From Pseudomonas azerbaijanoccidentalis (GTDB lineage: Bacteria > Pseudomonadota > Gammaproteobacteria > Pseudomonadales > Pseudomonadaceae): DNA of 64,000 nucleotides. The notes under the pieces are model-generated. The model did not search any database and was not told the origin of the DNA. It saw only the letters and a program-made list of their open reading frames with translations. This document shows, piece after piece, positions 34,830 to 45,276 of this stretch (position 1 is its first letter; each line of letters opens with the position of its first letter). The stretch covers positions 620,001 through 684,000 of the forward strand of contig NZ_JAHSTU010000004.1 in assembly GCF_019145495.1 (NCBI RefSeq), given 5' to 3'. The position numbers and the translations under genes were made by a program.

Positions 34830-37800
34830 TCAGGCTTGCGGTTCGAGATTGAAGAACAGTGCCGGATCGGTGATGCGCCGCAACACATAATCAATCGGAG
34901 CGAGCGTAGTGAGAGCCTGGCGGCGTTCGGCCGTGAATTGCTCCAGACGTTTATCGGCGATCTTCAGGTGTGCAGCGGTGAATGACTCCACCGGAGCTCC
35001 GAGCGAATCGTAGTGAAAGTGCGCCAGCCATAGCGGCCGATCACGGTCGGTCTTGTCGAGAATCTGGTATTCCTGAAAGTAGTCTTGCCTTTTCCTGGTT
35101 CTGATCCGGCCTTGATCGTTCCTGATGATCCGCACTTGATCATTGACCAGCAACCATTGCAGATAAGCTTGCCGGGGCTGGCGCTCCTTGAGCAGGCTAG
35201 CCCTGATACTGACACCTTGAGCGCGTAACCCGGTGGCGGCATCGTTGAGCTCGGAGCTCAGAGTGCCCACAGGAAGGGGCGTCCCGCCGGCCGCACGCAT
35301 ACGCGCCATGACCTGGTCGACATTGATCGCTGTTTGTTCCAGGTGTCTGGCATGTTGATCGAACAGGTCTTGCATGTCAGCCGGTATACGGTTCGGTTTG
35401 AAGGCATCTTTACGTGTTTTTGCGATGAAGCCTTCTACGTTCTCATTCAGGGTCAACGCATTGGCAATGGTGTCGATGTCCTCCAACACTTGATTGGCAG
35501 TAGGGCGCGACATCACCGGGAGCATCTGCTCAAGTGCCGTCTCTTCAGGCGTCGACGTTTTGGTAGGCACCGGATCTCTAGGGCGACTCTTGGTGACTTT
35601 GACTGTTGAGCGTGAAGGGCCGGCAACTGCGGGTTTTGGCGGCTCAGGCGTGGGAATGCTCGCGTTTTCGGGTAGCAGCAGGGACAGTTGTTCCTGAGCC
35701 ATCTGCCGGAACTCGCCGATCAAGCCGCGAACCCGTTTAAGTTCGGTCGATGCCACGTTGTCGGGGTATTCGCCTGAAAGATCTTCGAGACGCTGATCCG
35801 TGTCGGCATAGACATCGATCAGCCTGCTCAGGATTTCGATACGCGCCGCAACATCCTCATGGCTGTTCAGGCTTTTGATCATGGCGGCCTGGCGGTGGGT
35901 GGCGGTCGCCGCTTCGATGATTAACAAACCCACTGTTTCGCGCGCCGGATTGGCATGTGTGTCGTCGGTGCCACGCAGGCACAGCTCATGAGACATGCCG
36001 ATTTCATTGGATTTCAAGTCCCATTCGTTGAACGCCGGGAGCAAATCGCGCAAGCGTTGCGCGCTGACCATGCCTGCACTCCCCAAGGCATCCAGCGGTT
36101 TCATGGAGGTCTGTGACAGTTGCAGGCGGGAAATCATGTCCTGGCTTAACGCGAATACTTCCTTGACTCCTTTGATGTGAGTTTGCAGTGCGGCATTCGT
36201 TTCAATGAGGGTATTACCGGCGAGTTGTTGAGTGAGTTTTGCGTAGTTGTTGCGCTTGAGCAGGAACCATACGCTGAGGTTCTTGTGCAATTTGGTAGTC
36301 ATGAGCCTAAGGTCATCGAAATAGCCTTCGCTCCCACCCTTGAGACGCCACTGCTGCAAGTTTTTCAGGGCCTGTTCGTACGCTCCAATCAACGATTCCA
36401 CTTGAACAAGATAACGCTGGGTCGCTGATTCGAGTGCCGCCCCGGTGGCCCCAAACATTTCTACATGGGCTTTTTTCAGGGCCTCTTCCCCCGTTGTTTC
36501 CTGAAGCTTGAAGGTCGCCAGAAGCGCGGCAAGCTGATTTTTTTCCTGCTCCTTCTCCCTGCGTTGTGCTTTGAGTTGACTGCGCAGGCTTTGGCCGCCT
36601 GCACCACCACGCAAACGCAATCGAGTGTCCACGACCCATTGCCCTCGTTTGTTATGGGTCAGCAGTGGGCCGGTTTTGGAGGGTGTATTCGGGTAAACGA
36701 TCTGGATTTGCTCGTCGTCGTTTTCCGTCACCCGATACCAGTGTTCGCCGACGGCGGCGTAGGTCTTGCCATCCAGACGATAAAGTGACGCCGTATCACG
36801 CACGAGGGTTTCCAGAGTCGCGGCCTTCAGATCGATTGCCGGTACTGTCAGACTCTGTAGAAACTCAGCCAGTGCGGTGGCCGACCGATGGGGCACGGAG
36901 CCGTTAGCTTCAAGCGAGGAGTAATGACTGGACGGCAACTCACCGGTCAACGGGGTGGGCAAAAGTGTCACGGCAGGCGTCGCAGGTTTGACGGGTGTGC
37001 CCACCGGCGCGACCGGCACGCTGTCGACGCCTCGTTCCGTCTGGCGTGAACCGGTTTTGCGTCGAACAGCGGCATGGTGAGCGAGGAGGATGCCCAGGGT
37101 CAGCAGCAAGTCTCCGGTCGAGCTCCACTCGGTGAGCTTGTCGCCGCGCTTGTGGGCGTCCTCGGCCTGCTCGACTTCATTGATGCTTTGCCAGACCCAG
37201 ACGGCGGCACCGGCCGGCCCGCTGAGAAAGTTCGCAGCGACGTTGAACAACGCCCAACCGCTGTCACGCAGCAAAGCCCAGCGACGTTCTGCGTTGGACT
37301 GAGCTTGGCGGTCGGCAAGTTCAGCCATGGCCTGGGCATGGGTCTTGAACAAGGTTTTGAAAATATCACCGCTGAGCTCTTTTGCCGAAAGCTTGACCGG
37401 GCCAGCCCAGTTCACGGACGTCCAGGGTTCGGACAGCAACTGCGCACCCAGCCATGGACTGGGAAGCCCAATGGGGAAGGTGTATTGCGCATATTTGAAA
37501 CTGCTGGCCGAGTCCGGTAGCCATGCCAGTACCGAGTCTCTCAACGCACCTGGTTGATGCAAGGCGTATAGCAGGTTTTGCGGGGACGCAAATTGCAGTA
37601 GTGGATGTTCCTCAAGCGGGCGATACAGCAAGCAGGGCCTGGCGCGCGGCTCGCGTGGACCGATGATAAACATGTTCGTCACGGTGGCGCCGTCGGTGTT
37701 CCCGGAATGCACGAACGTCAGGGGGCGTATCACCACGGGTTGCGGATGAGCGGGTGTCGGGTTGAGCCATTCGCGAACATAGTGATAGCCCAGCTCATCA

Positions 37801-39371
37801 ATGCCACCGCGTCGACGGATCTTGCACTCCAGCGCAATCAGCGGCAGCAAGGCACGCAGTTGGCTGATGTAGAAATGCTCTTGCAAGGGAGCCTGTTGCG
37901 CATCATCGATCAGTTTTTCCTTGATCAACTGTGGGTACACCTTGCCGATATCGACCTTGCTCGCCGTCTGCGTCAGATAGGCTACGTCAAGCCAGTCCGG
38001 GACCGTTTGGGGCGGATTGAAGCGAATGCTGGCCTGATAAGGTGCCGCGTTCTGCAAGGCATATTCGCCGAGGTTTTCGGTGTGCGTGTCGAGGGGGTTT
38101 GGCAGTGTCAGACCACCGGATTCGAAACTGTTGGTGATCGCGATCTCAAGTGTGTCCAGCGGCAGTTCGCTGGCGGATGGCTTGTCGACGAGGATTGCGT
38201 CGCGCATGCGCTTTTGGGCGAAGGTATCAATGGGCTGTATCTGGAACAGTTTTTTATCGGCTTGCTTGTACAATTTGCCCAGTGCGCTGACGGAGCGGCT
38301 GTATTGATCCAGGTCTGCGGCCGAGGCGCCGATCAGCCAGTCGGGTATTGCGTCATCCAGGCCAATGAGTGTTGTTTTTTCTTTTTCGGTGGTGTGTGCC
38401 GGGAGGGCGGGAGGTTCAACGCCGGCCTGCGGATTGTCGGTGACGCCTGCGGAAGTGATCGCCGCGAGCGTATCGAGTTGGGTCGCGATCAAGGCCCACG
38501 CCATGTGGTCGAAAAAATTACCTTCGGGCTCGAACAGCCGCCACTTCAGACTCTTTGCGGCCGAGGGCATCTGGATGCGGGCAGGCAGAGAAGCACCCAA
38601 CAGTTCGAGGGAGTCGAACGACTCGTAACCGTCCTCTACGGTGTACATCATCACCCGCTCGAGCTGTTCAGGATGCCCTGTGATGACGGCCGCGCCGCCA
38701 AGCAGCAGGTGTCGGGTGTCGCCCTTGGTATCGACAAAATCTATGTCGATCAGGCTGACCTTGAGTGTCGAAAGCGATGGGTCGTGTTTGAGTCTGTCCT
38801 GTTTGTCGGGATGAAGCGAGACGGCCCGGGCGAGACGACACTGCCCGGCATCCCAGCCAGGAACAATCTGTACATCGAGGGTTTTACGCAAGGCGCCGGA
38901 CAGCTCTTGCCAGCGGGGTGCGTGTTTGCCGGTGTTGTTCCAGAAGGCTAATTGGCGTTCTTCGAAAGCGACAAACAGCAGGGGCGTGTAGTCATTGAGC
39001 AGGTCGGCGATGGTTTCGATGCTGAGATCCATGTGCACCACGGATCTGGCGTGTGGGTCCAGTGTCAGGAAGTGCTCGCCTTCGAGGAAATTGGCGTGGG
39101 TTGAGGTAAAGAACTGACGCACCAACGCTTGGGTCAGCGACTCGAAGTGCGTGGTCATGGCCACCAGCGTGCCGTCGACGAATCGCCATCGTGGCGTACC
39201 GATCATCGTATGGTCGGGGTCGATATCCTGTTCGGGAAACTGCGTCTTCAAGGCCTTGCGCAGCATTTGCGCGGCCACCTCATTGACCGTTGGCCCTTGG
39301 CTCGTTTGATGGACGACCAGGCTCTTTTTCAGGAGTACGGGTGTTTGGGTGGACTCTGTGTGTTCGGTCAT
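34830..39371 (-). CDS. Giant toxin-like protein 1 (DUF6543/dermonecrotic-toxin-like family)
   Basis: A 1513-aa protein, third of a set of paralogues. N-terminal shared region: GEHFLTLDP, FVAFEERQLAFWN. Central shared region: GPREPRARPCLLYRPLEE, then hydrophobic segments (GWALFNVAANFLSGPAGAAVWVW; DLLLTLGILLAHH) that could insert in a membrane. The conserved DTRLRLRGG ends at residue 923, followed by a charged coiled coil (QLKAQRREKEQEKNQ). The C-terminus ends with LWLAHFHYDSLGAP. It lacks the KVIATFHEKTPGVW module found in its two paralogues. The start at 39371 was chosen for spacing to AGGAAA; 39377 is possible. It lies 28 bp after paralogue 2, so they are co-transcribed. No enzymatic domain was recognised; toxin function is inferred from the family. 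Confidence 0.75.
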   Translation of the reverse strand: MTEHTESTQTPVLLKKSLVVHQTSQGPTVNEVAAQMLRKALKTQFPEQDIDPDHTMIGTPRWRFVDGTLVAMTTHFESLTQALVRQFFTSTHANFLEGEHFLTLDPHARSVVHMDLSIETIADLLNDYTPLLFVAFEERQLAFWNNTGKHAPRWQELSGALRKTLDVQIVPGWDAGQCRLARAVSLHPDKQDRLKHDPSLSTLKVSLIDIDFVDTKGDTRHLLLGGAAVITGHPEQLERVMMYTVEDGYESFDSLELLGASLPARIQMPSAAKSLKWRLFEPEGNFFDHMAWALIATQLDTLAAITSAGVTDNPQAGVEPPALPAHTTEKEKTTLIGLDDAIPDWLIGASAADLDQYSRSVSALGKLYKQADKKLFQIQPIDTFAQKRMRDAILVDKPSASELPLDTLEIAITNSFESGGLTLPNPLDTHTENLGEYALQNAAPYQASIRFNPPQTVPDWLDVAYLTQTASKVDIGKVYPQLIKEKLIDDAQQAPLQEHFYISQLRALLPLIALECKIRRRGGIDELGYHYVREWLNPTPAHPQPVVIRPLTFVHSGNTDGATVTNMFIIGPREPRARPCLLYRPLEEHPLLQFASPQNLLYALHQPGALRDSVLAWLPDSASSFKYAQYTFPIGLPSPWLGAQLLSEPWTSVNWAGPVKLSAKELSGDIFKTLFKTHAQAMAELADRQAQSNAERRWALLRDSGWALFNVAANFLSGPAGAAVWVWQSINEVEQAEDAHKRGDKLTEWSSTGDLLLTLGILLAHHAAVRRKTGSRQTERGVDSVPVAPVGTPVKPATPAVTLLPTPLTGELPSSHYSSLEANGSVPHRSATALAEFLQSLTVPAIDLKAATLETLVRDTASLYRLDGKTYAAVGEHWYRVTENDDEQIQIVYPNTPSKTGPLLTHNKRGQWVVDTRLRLRGGAGGQSLRSQLKAQRREKEQEKNQLAALLATFKLQETTGEEALKKAHVEMFGATGAALESATQRYLVQVESLIGAYEQALKNLQQWRLKGGSEGYFDDLRLMTTKLHKNLSVWFLLKRNNYAKLTQQLAGNTLIETNAALQTHIKGVKEVFALSQDMISRLQLSQTSMKPLDALGSAGMVSAQRLRDLLPAFNEWDLKSNEIGMSHELCLRGTDDTHANPARETVGLLIIEAATATHRQAAMIKSLNSHEDVAARIEILSRLIDVYADTDQRLEDLSGEYPDNVASTELKRVRGLIGEFRQMAQEQLSLLLPENASIPTPEPPKPAVAGPSRSTVKVTKSRPRDPVPTKTSTPEETALEQMLPVMSRPTANQVLEDIDTIANALTLNENVEGFIAKTRKDAFKPNRIPADMQDLFDQHARHLEQTAINVDQVMARMRAAGGTPLPVGTLSSELNDAATGLRAQGVSIRASLLKERQPRQAYLQWLLVNDQVRIIRNDQGRIRTRKRQDYFQEYQILDKTDRDRPLWLAHFHYDSLGAPVESFTAAHLKIADKRLEQFTAERRQALTTLAPIDYVLRRITDPALFFNLEPQA
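36603..36620 (-). other. LRLRGG motif codons, giant protein 1 (residues 918-923)
   Basis: TTG CGT TTG CGT GGT GGT in frame; identical in protein sequence to the last six residues of ubiquitin. Confidence 0.9.
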
Positions 39372-39399
39372 CGTCATTTTCCTTTTTGACGTTTCGGTA

Positions 39400-42300
39400 T
39401 TACGAGAAGAACAGCGTGCGCGCCAGTTGCGGGCTGATCTCGCTGCGATAGATGGCAATCACTTGTGGGTTGGTGGTGGCCGAGCGCATGTCGAATGCAC
39501 CCGCCAACAGTCGTTGATCGCGAAGTTTCAGGTGGGCGGCGGTGAAGGCGTCGGCCGGCGCATCCAGGCTCGAATAATGGAAATGCGCATACCACAGCAC
39601 TTGCTGGTTTTGGCGCTCGCGAATTTCATACTCCTGCATGAAATCCTTGCGCGGACCCTTGAGTCGGCGTCGATCACCGACGGGCACAATGTCGACTTCA
39701 TTTTTGCTTCGCAACCACTGCACGCGCGCGGCCGTGGGGGGTTGTTGCTTGGTCATATCGATGCGTATTCGTTGTCCTTCGGCGTAGAGTCGATCACGGG
39801 CCTTGGTCAATTCCGCAGCCAGCTGTGTGGCGGCAACATCCGGTTCGGCGGTGCTGTTAGTGTTGATTTGGGACTGCTCCAGGGTCCTGGCGCTATGGTT
39901 CAAATGGTCGGCTTGTTGCTGGCACAACTCCTCGATTTCCACCGGGATACGGCCGGGCTTCTTTGCGCTGATTTCGGTTTGCCGGATAAAATTTTCCAGG
40001 CCATCGAGCAGAGTCCGGCCATGGGTCATTTGCGCGTCGAGTGTCGGTGCTGGAGCCGTAGGCCCGCGACGTTTGGCCGGTACTCGCTCGAGCCAGACTC
40101 CGGGTGTTTTTTCGTGAAAGGTGGCGATGACTTTGCCGGTCACAGGAGCATGCACATCAAGCAGTATTGGCTCACCCGGAGCCGAAGGACGGACTTCGCC
40201 AACCACCGTGCCATTGAAGCGTGTGTTCACGACGCGTTTGCGCGGAGCCAGTGCTGGGCGGGAAGGTCCAGGGCGCGGTTCTTTGGGAGGCTCCTCCCGC
40301 AGCAATTGCACCAGATGACTCTCGGTGTCTTGCTGGAATTCGCTAACCCGTTTGCGTAAGTGCTTGAGCGGTGTTTCTTGTATGGCGTCCTTGTGGTTGG
40401 CGGCGAAATCCGCGAAGGATTGGTCGATGGCCACGAACTGTTCCAGCATGCCACTCAGGCCTTCGATGCGTTCACTGGCCGCCCAACTGCTCTCCTTCAG
40501 CATCAGCTCTTGCGAGGTCTGGATGACCAGATTGGTGGTGTCGAGCAGACGTAAGAATTCCGTTCGGGCTTCGTTCAGCGCAATGCTTTCTCCTTCTTTG
40601 AGGCACACCTCGCGGGCCAGCGAAACCTGAAGCGCCTTGAGGTCGTTCAAGCTGTAAGCCGGCAGTTTCGCTTTGTAGGTGCTGACGATTTCGGCAGCGC
40701 TTTTACCCAGTCGACTCAACTCGAGAAAGCGTGATTGAGCAAACTCGACTTTGCCGATCATGCCCTCACTCAGGTCGATCATTTTTTGATAAGTCGCACG
40801 GTCACCACTCCCGCCTGACGTTTCTTCAGCATCCAGCAGCGTGAATGTTTCTCGCAGGGCCTGGGTGAAGGCCGGACTTTTTTCATCAAGCCACGTCTGG
40901 TTGAAAAAAAGCTGGGTGCCGAGCATCTCGACCATGTCGGTGCGGAAACCGGGAACCGTTTCGAGCAGGTTCAGCGATTTCAGTTGTTCAATGGGGGCGG
41001 CATATTGGTCGGTGTGTTGGTCGAGTTTTTCGAGAAACTGCTGTTGAACGCTTGGCCGCGTCTCGTCGCTGGCGGCTTTCATCTGGGCGTGGGCATCCAT
41101 CAGTTGTTGGCGAGCGCTTTCACGCTCGTCACTGAATTGGGCCAACTTTTTTTTGAGTTCGGTGATGCGCTGTCGATTTTTTAACTGCAACGCCTTGCGC
41201 CGACTCGACAAGCCGCCACCTCGTAGACGCAGGCGAGTATCGACAAACCATTCGCCCCGCTGATTGTTGATCAATGCAGGACCTTCCCGCGGGGGTTGCT
41301 GGCGTGAGTCAACAATCGACACTTCGCCGGTTTCCTCAACTCTTACTTCGAACCATCGCGCACCGACCGGGGCGTAGTACTTCGCTCCGTCTCGATGGAG
41401 ATTGCGATAGATACCGCTGGCGCTGTCCGGTGGCGTGAGTACCGCGGGCTTGGTGATTTTGAAACGATCCAGGGTTTTCTCCAGGCTTAGGGCGGTGCCT
41501 GTCAGTACTGAAATTTGATGTTGTGAAGAGGTTGGCTCGGCAACGGTATCGGGTAACTGAACAACCACAACCGGTGGAGATACCGGTTTTTTCTCAACGA
41601 CTGTCACAGCTTGTGACGAAGGTTTCTCTTCGATTCTGCGCGCGGTCGCATGGCGCGTGCTGGCGTGATGAGCGAGCACCATGGCCAGGGTCAGCAGCAG
41701 GTCGGTCATCGCCGTTTTCTGTTGTTGTGCGTCACCGCTCTCACCGGCGTCCACCGTTTGTTGCAAGTCATCCAGCACCTGCCAGATCCAGGCGGCTGTG
41801 CCGACTGTTCGGCCGAGAAAAGGCAGCGCTGCGTTCAATATCATCCACGCTGCTTGTTTGAAGGTTGCCCAGCGATTTTGCGCGTTGGACACCGATTGCT
41901 TTTGCGCCAGTTCGATCAAGGCTTTGACGTTGGCCTTGAACAGGCTGGCCAGATAATCGGTGGCGACGACACCGGTCCCCAGAGAAAGCGTGCCCGCCAT
42001 TTGCAGCGGGGTCAGAGGATCGGCCAGCAGTTGCGAAAGCGACCACACTGAAGGCCGGTCGCCGGTGAACACGTAGTTCGTGTAGTTGGCGCGTACACCA
42101 TCCGGTAACCAGGCCAGCACCGATTGACGTAATGCCGGGGTGTGCTTGATGGCATAAATCAGGTTGGCCGGCGTCGGGTATTGGCTCAATGGTTGATCGA
42201 GCAGTGGTCGGTAAAGCAGGCAAGGGCCTTTGTCCATTTGCCGGGGACCGATCACGAACATGTTGGCCACTTCGTCTGCAGTTGCATTCAGACGCCAGCC

Positions 42301-43998
42301 CGGATTGAACGCCAGCGGGCGAATGACAATTTCCTGGCCATCCACCCAGCGATTGGCATCCAGTACCTGCACGACAGCCGCCACGTAACGGTAACCGCGT
42401 TCATCGATCCCGTTCTGTGCGCGAATCTTCTGCTGCAAAGCCAGCAGCGGCAGTTCGACGCGCAGGTGACTGGTGAACAGGTTCTGGCGCCGCAAGCTTT
42501 CAAGGGGGTCGTCGAGCAGCTTGCTTTTGATCAGCGTCGGATAGGTTTTGCCGATATCGACGCGGGTGATCAACGTTTCCAGGTAGTCCACCGTCAACCA
42601 TCCTGGCAGCGTGGCGGCGCTGGTGCTGCTTACGGTTTTGTTGCCCAGTGGCAAGGCAATCAGGTTTTGCAGGGCCAGGTCGACCAGGCTCAGTGTGGTG
42701 CGCTCGGGCTCTACCAGCGGTACGAAAGCGCCCCAGACCACCAGGCTATCGACCACGATTTCGATGTCCGCCAGATTCAGTTTTGAGGCATCGGCGTGGT
42801 CTTTGAGCATGGCTGCGCTCAGTTGATCCAGGACGAACTCGCGGATGGGTTTGATCCCATCTTGAAACGACTGACCGGCATTCTGATTTTGCACCTGCGC
42901 CAGATCCATCAGGTGCCGGCTGTACGCGGTGAGGTCGCTGGAAGAGGCGTTGTCCATCCAGTCCGGTAATGTTTGCTCGACCTGATTGAATCGAGAGGGC
43001 TTTTGTTTGTCCGTTGGATCGAGCTCGTTCGTTGAGCGGCTGATGTGCGGCGCCAGGTCAGGGTTCACCGCGGTGCTGTCGTTCGCCAGGGCGCCAATCG
43101 AGTCCGCTTGCAGGGCAATCAGGTTGCACGCCAGATGGTCGAAGTAATTACCCTGCGGTTCGATCAGGCGCCATTGCAGGGTGTTGCCGGTAGTCTGGCC
43201 GTTGGTGTAAGACAGCAACGAATCACCCAACTCCTGCATCGAGTCGTAGGCTTGAAAGCCGCGGGTGATGGTGTGAGTAATGATGAGGCTACGAGTGCCT
43301 TGGGTTCCGATCAGGACTGCCATGTCGAGGATGTTGAGGTGAGTTGAGACGCCGTCGCTCAAACTGTCGAGATCGATCAGGCATGCCCGCGATTGATAGG
43401 TATCGTGAGCCGCGCGTTTGCTTTTGTCCGGGTAAGCAAACAGGTTACGCGCCATGGCGTAGCGGTCGGTGTCCCAGTTCGTGTCTGTTTCGATGCTCCA
43501 CAGTTCACGTAGCGATTTGGATAAACCTTTCCAGCGTGGCTCGGACGCCCGAGTGTACTGGTTCCAGTACTCGACCTGTTGCTCTTGAAACGCGACGAAC
43601 AGCAGCGGCGCCAACTCGTTGAGAAGCTGTCCGATGACATTGATGCTGACGGGCAATTGCACTGGAATGGGCACCAGCGGTTGCAGCGTGAGGTAATGCT
43701 CGCCGTCGAGGTAGACCACCGGCGTAGCCGCTACTCCATGGCGTACCAGCGCGTCGGTCAACGATTCAAAGTGGCGGGGACCGGGATCAACCTGCTGTTC
43801 ATGAACGGCCCAGGTCGGGGTCACCACCATGGCCAGACGTGGGTCGATGTGCAGATTCGGGTAAAGCGTTTTAAGGGCCGGTTGCAAGGCATGGGTGGCG
43901 ACTTCCCTGATTGAGGGTCCGGCCACCAATTGCGTCAGCAAGGCGTCTTGATCGGCTGGCAGGTCGGGGATGGAAGACGGGGTAGAAGTATCGGGCAT
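39400..43998 (-). CDS. Giant toxin-like protein 2 (DUF6543/dermonecrotic-toxin-like family)
   Basis: A 1532-aa protein with no signal peptide. It shares with the other two copies the N-terminal GEHYLTLQP and FVAFQEQQVEYWN segments, the central GYRYVAAVVQV, VANMFVIGP and PCLLYRPLLDQPLSQYPTP segments, the hydrophobic WMILNAALPFLGRTVGTAAW and DLLLTLAMVLAHH segments, DTRLRLRGG ending at residue 928, a long coiled-coil/helical region (about 935-1260), KVIATFHEKTPGVW and the C-terminal LWYAHFHYSSLDAP. AAGGAT precedes the ATG. It is the first gene of a two-gene unit with protein 1 and starts after the terminator of the polyamine operon. No catalytic motif was found. Confidence 0.77.
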   Translation of the reverse strand: MPDTSTPSSIPDLPADQDALLTQLVAGPSIREVATHALQPALKTLYPNLHIDPRLAMVVTPTWAVHEQQVDPGPRHFESLTDALVRHGVAATPVVYLDGEHYLTLQPLVPIPVQLPVSINVIGQLLNELAPLLFVAFQEQQVEYWNQYTRASEPRWKGLSKSLRELWSIETDTNWDTDRYAMARNLFAYPDKSKRAAHDTYQSRACLIDLDSLSDGVSTHLNILDMAVLIGTQGTRSLIITHTITRGFQAYDSMQELGDSLLSYTNGQTTGNTLQWRLIEPQGNYFDHLACNLIALQADSIGALANDSTAVNPDLAPHISRSTNELDPTDKQKPSRFNQVEQTLPDWMDNASSSDLTAYSRHLMDLAQVQNQNAGQSFQDGIKPIREFVLDQLSAAMLKDHADASKLNLADIEIVVDSLVVWGAFVPLVEPERTTLSLVDLALQNLIALPLGNKTVSSTSAATLPGWLTVDYLETLITRVDIGKTYPTLIKSKLLDDPLESLRRQNLFTSHLRVELPLLALQQKIRAQNGIDERGYRYVAAVVQVLDANRWVDGQEIVIRPLAFNPGWRLNATADEVANMFVIGPRQMDKGPCLLYRPLLDQPLSQYPTPANLIYAIKHTPALRQSVLAWLPDGVRANYTNYVFTGDRPSVWSLSQLLADPLTPLQMAGTLSLGTGVVATDYLASLFKANVKALIELAQKQSVSNAQNRWATFKQAAWMILNAALPFLGRTVGTAAWIWQVLDDLQQTVDAGESGDAQQQKTAMTDLLLTLAMVLAHHASTRHATARRIEEKPSSQAVTVVEKKPVSPPVVVVQLPDTVAEPTSSQHQISVLTGTALSLEKTLDRFKITKPAVLTPPDSASGIYRNLHRDGAKYYAPVGARWFEVRVEETGEVSIVDSRQQPPREGPALINNQRGEWFVDTRLRLRGGGLSSRRKALQLKNRQRITELKKKLAQFSDERESARQQLMDAHAQMKAASDETRPSVQQQFLEKLDQHTDQYAAPIEQLKSLNLLETVPGFRTDMVEMLGTQLFFNQTWLDEKSPAFTQALRETFTLLDAEETSGGSGDRATYQKMIDLSEGMIGKVEFAQSRFLELSRLGKSAAEIVSTYKAKLPAYSLNDLKALQVSLAREVCLKEGESIALNEARTEFLRLLDTTNLVIQTSQELMLKESSWAASERIEGLSGMLEQFVAIDQSFADFAANHKDAIQETPLKHLRKRVSEFQQDTESHLVQLLREEPPKEPRPGPSRPALAPRKRVVNTRFNGTVVGEVRPSAPGEPILLDVHAPVTGKVIATFHEKTPGVWLERVPAKRRGPTAPAPTLDAQMTHGRTLLDGLENFIRQTEISAKKPGRIPVEIEELCQQQADHLNHSARTLEQSQINTNSTAEPDVAATQLAAELTKARDRLYAEGQRIRIDMTKQQPPTAARVQWLRSKNEVDIVPVGDRRRLKGPRKDFMQEYEIRERQNQQVLWYAHFHYSSLDAPADAFTAAHLKLRDQRLLAGAFDMRSATTNPQVIAIYRSEISPQLARTLFFS
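41215..41232 (-). other. LRLRGG motif codons, giant protein 2 (residues 923-928)
   Basis: CTG CGT CTA CGA GGT GGC in frame. Codons differ synonymously from those of protein 1. Confidence 0.9.
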
Positions 43999-44075
43999 GG
44001 GTCACATCCTTTTTTGGGGGCAGTCACCGTTGAATGAGTGGTGAGCAGTCCCCTGCAAGTTAGTGACGGGCGGGA

Positions 44076-44105
44076 CAGCGTTGGCGGTAAATAAATATGG
44101 CGGGC
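44076..44105 (-). promoter_or_regulatory. Upstream element shared with giant gene 3
   Basis: On the minus strand it begins TGCCCGCCATATTTATTTAC and ends ACGCTG, about 80 bp before the start of giant gene 2. A similar block (TGCCGGCGTATAAATAACTA ... CGCTG) lies at a similar distance before giant gene 3. Function unknown; a shared promoter is a guess. Confidence 0.35.
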
Positions 44106-44137
44106 AAAAAAAAGACCTGCGTAAAACGCAGGTCTTG
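44106..44137 (-). terminator. Rho-independent terminator of the polyamine operon
   Basis: AAGACCTGCGT/ACGCAGGTCTT stem followed on the minus strand by eight T. It isolates the operon from giant gene 2. Confidence 0.92.
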
Positions 44138-44160
44138 TTGATGACGTTACGACGCGGTTA

Positions 44161-45261
44161 TCAGGTGCCGGACTTGATCTTGGTCCAGGCCCGGGTCCGT
44201 GCGCGTTCGGCATCGCGCGGCAGCGGTTGCAGGGTGTAGAGCGTGCCCATTGCCGCGTCGGTCGGATACAGGTTGGGGTTGTTGCGGATCGCCGGGTCGA
44301 CCAGTTCCGTGGCGTCCTTGTTCGGGTTCGGATACCCCACGAAGTCACTGACCGGCGCAATCACCTGAGGCTGCAGCAGGTAGTTGATGAAGGTGTAGGC
44401 GTCTTCGGTGTTTTTCGCTCCCTTGGGAATCGCCAGCATGTCGAACCAGATCGGCGCGCCTTCTTTCGGCAAGCGCATGTCGACGACCACACCGTTCTTG
44501 GCTTCCTTGGCACGGTTGGCGGCTTGCGAGAAGCTGCCGGAATAACCGACGGCCACGCAAATGTCACCGTTGGCGATGTCGGCCATGTACTTGGACGAGT
44601 GGAAGTAGGTCACGTACGGACGGATTTTCATCAGCAGCGCTTCAGCCTTGGCGTAGTCCGCCGGCTTCTTGCTGTTGGGGTCCAGGCCGAGGTGTTGCAG
44701 GGCCAGGGGCAAAATCTCCGACGGCGAGTCGAGCAGGGCGACACCGCACTGCTTGAGCTTGCTGATGTTCTCTTCCTTGAAAATCAGGTCCCAACTGTCC
44801 ACCGGGGCGTCGGCGCCCAGGGCAGCCTTGACCTTGTCCGGGTTGAAGCCGATCAGGATGGTCCCGTACATGTACGGCACGGCAAATTTGTTGCCCGGGT
44901 CGTTGGCTTCGATCAGCTTCATCAGCTTGGGATCGAGGTGGTTCCAGTTCGGCAGTTTGCTGCGATCCAGCGGCTGGAATACGCCGGCTTCAATCTGCTT
45001 GGCGAGGAACACGTTGGACGGTACCACCACGTCATAGCCGGAGTTGCCGGTCAGCAGTTTGGCCTCCAGCGCTTCGTTGGTGTCGAAGATGTCGTAGATC
45101 AGTTTGGTCTGGGTGTTCTGCGCCTTGAAATCTTCCAAAGCCTTGGGGGTGATGTAGTCGAACCAGTTGTAGACGCGCAACGTTCGTTCTTCGGCGTGCG
45201 CCGCGCCGCTGAGCACTGTGGCGCACAGCGCTGGAACCATAAGGCGCTTAAGACTTTTCAT
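44161..45261 (-). CDS. Polyamine ABC transporter substrate-binding protein (PotF/SpuD-like)
   Basis: A 366-aa periplasmic binding protein with signal peptide (about residues 1-23, ends GAAHAEE) and the PotF/SpuD hallmark RVYNWFDYITPKALEDF; further matches are YDVVVPSNVFLAKQI and VPYMYGTILIGFN. It captures putrescine or spermidine-type polyamines. No ATPase or permease gene is next to it, so it must share transporter parts coded elsewhere or act as a sensor. It follows the acetylpolyamine amidohydrolase gene by 15 bp, and both end at the terminator at 44106-44137. Confidence 0.87.
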   Translation of the reverse strand: MKSLKRLMVPALCATVLSGAAHAEERTLRVYNWFDYITPKALEDFKAQNTQTKLIYDIFDTNEALEAKLLTGNSGYDVVVPSNVFLAKQIEAGVFQPLDRSKLPNWNHLDPKLMKLIEANDPGNKFAVPYMYGTILIGFNPDKVKAALGADAPVDSWDLIFKEENISKLKQCGVALLDSPSEILPLALQHLGLDPNSKKPADYAKAEALLMKIRPYVTYFHSSKYMADIANGDICVAVGYSGSFSQAANRAKEAKNGVVVDMRLPKEGAPIWFDMLAIPKGAKNTEDAYTFINYLLQPQVIAPVSDFVGYPNPNKDATELVDPAIRNNPNLYPTDAAMGTLYTLQPLPRDAERARTRAWTKIKSGT

Positions 45262-45276
45262 GCTTGTACTTCCTCA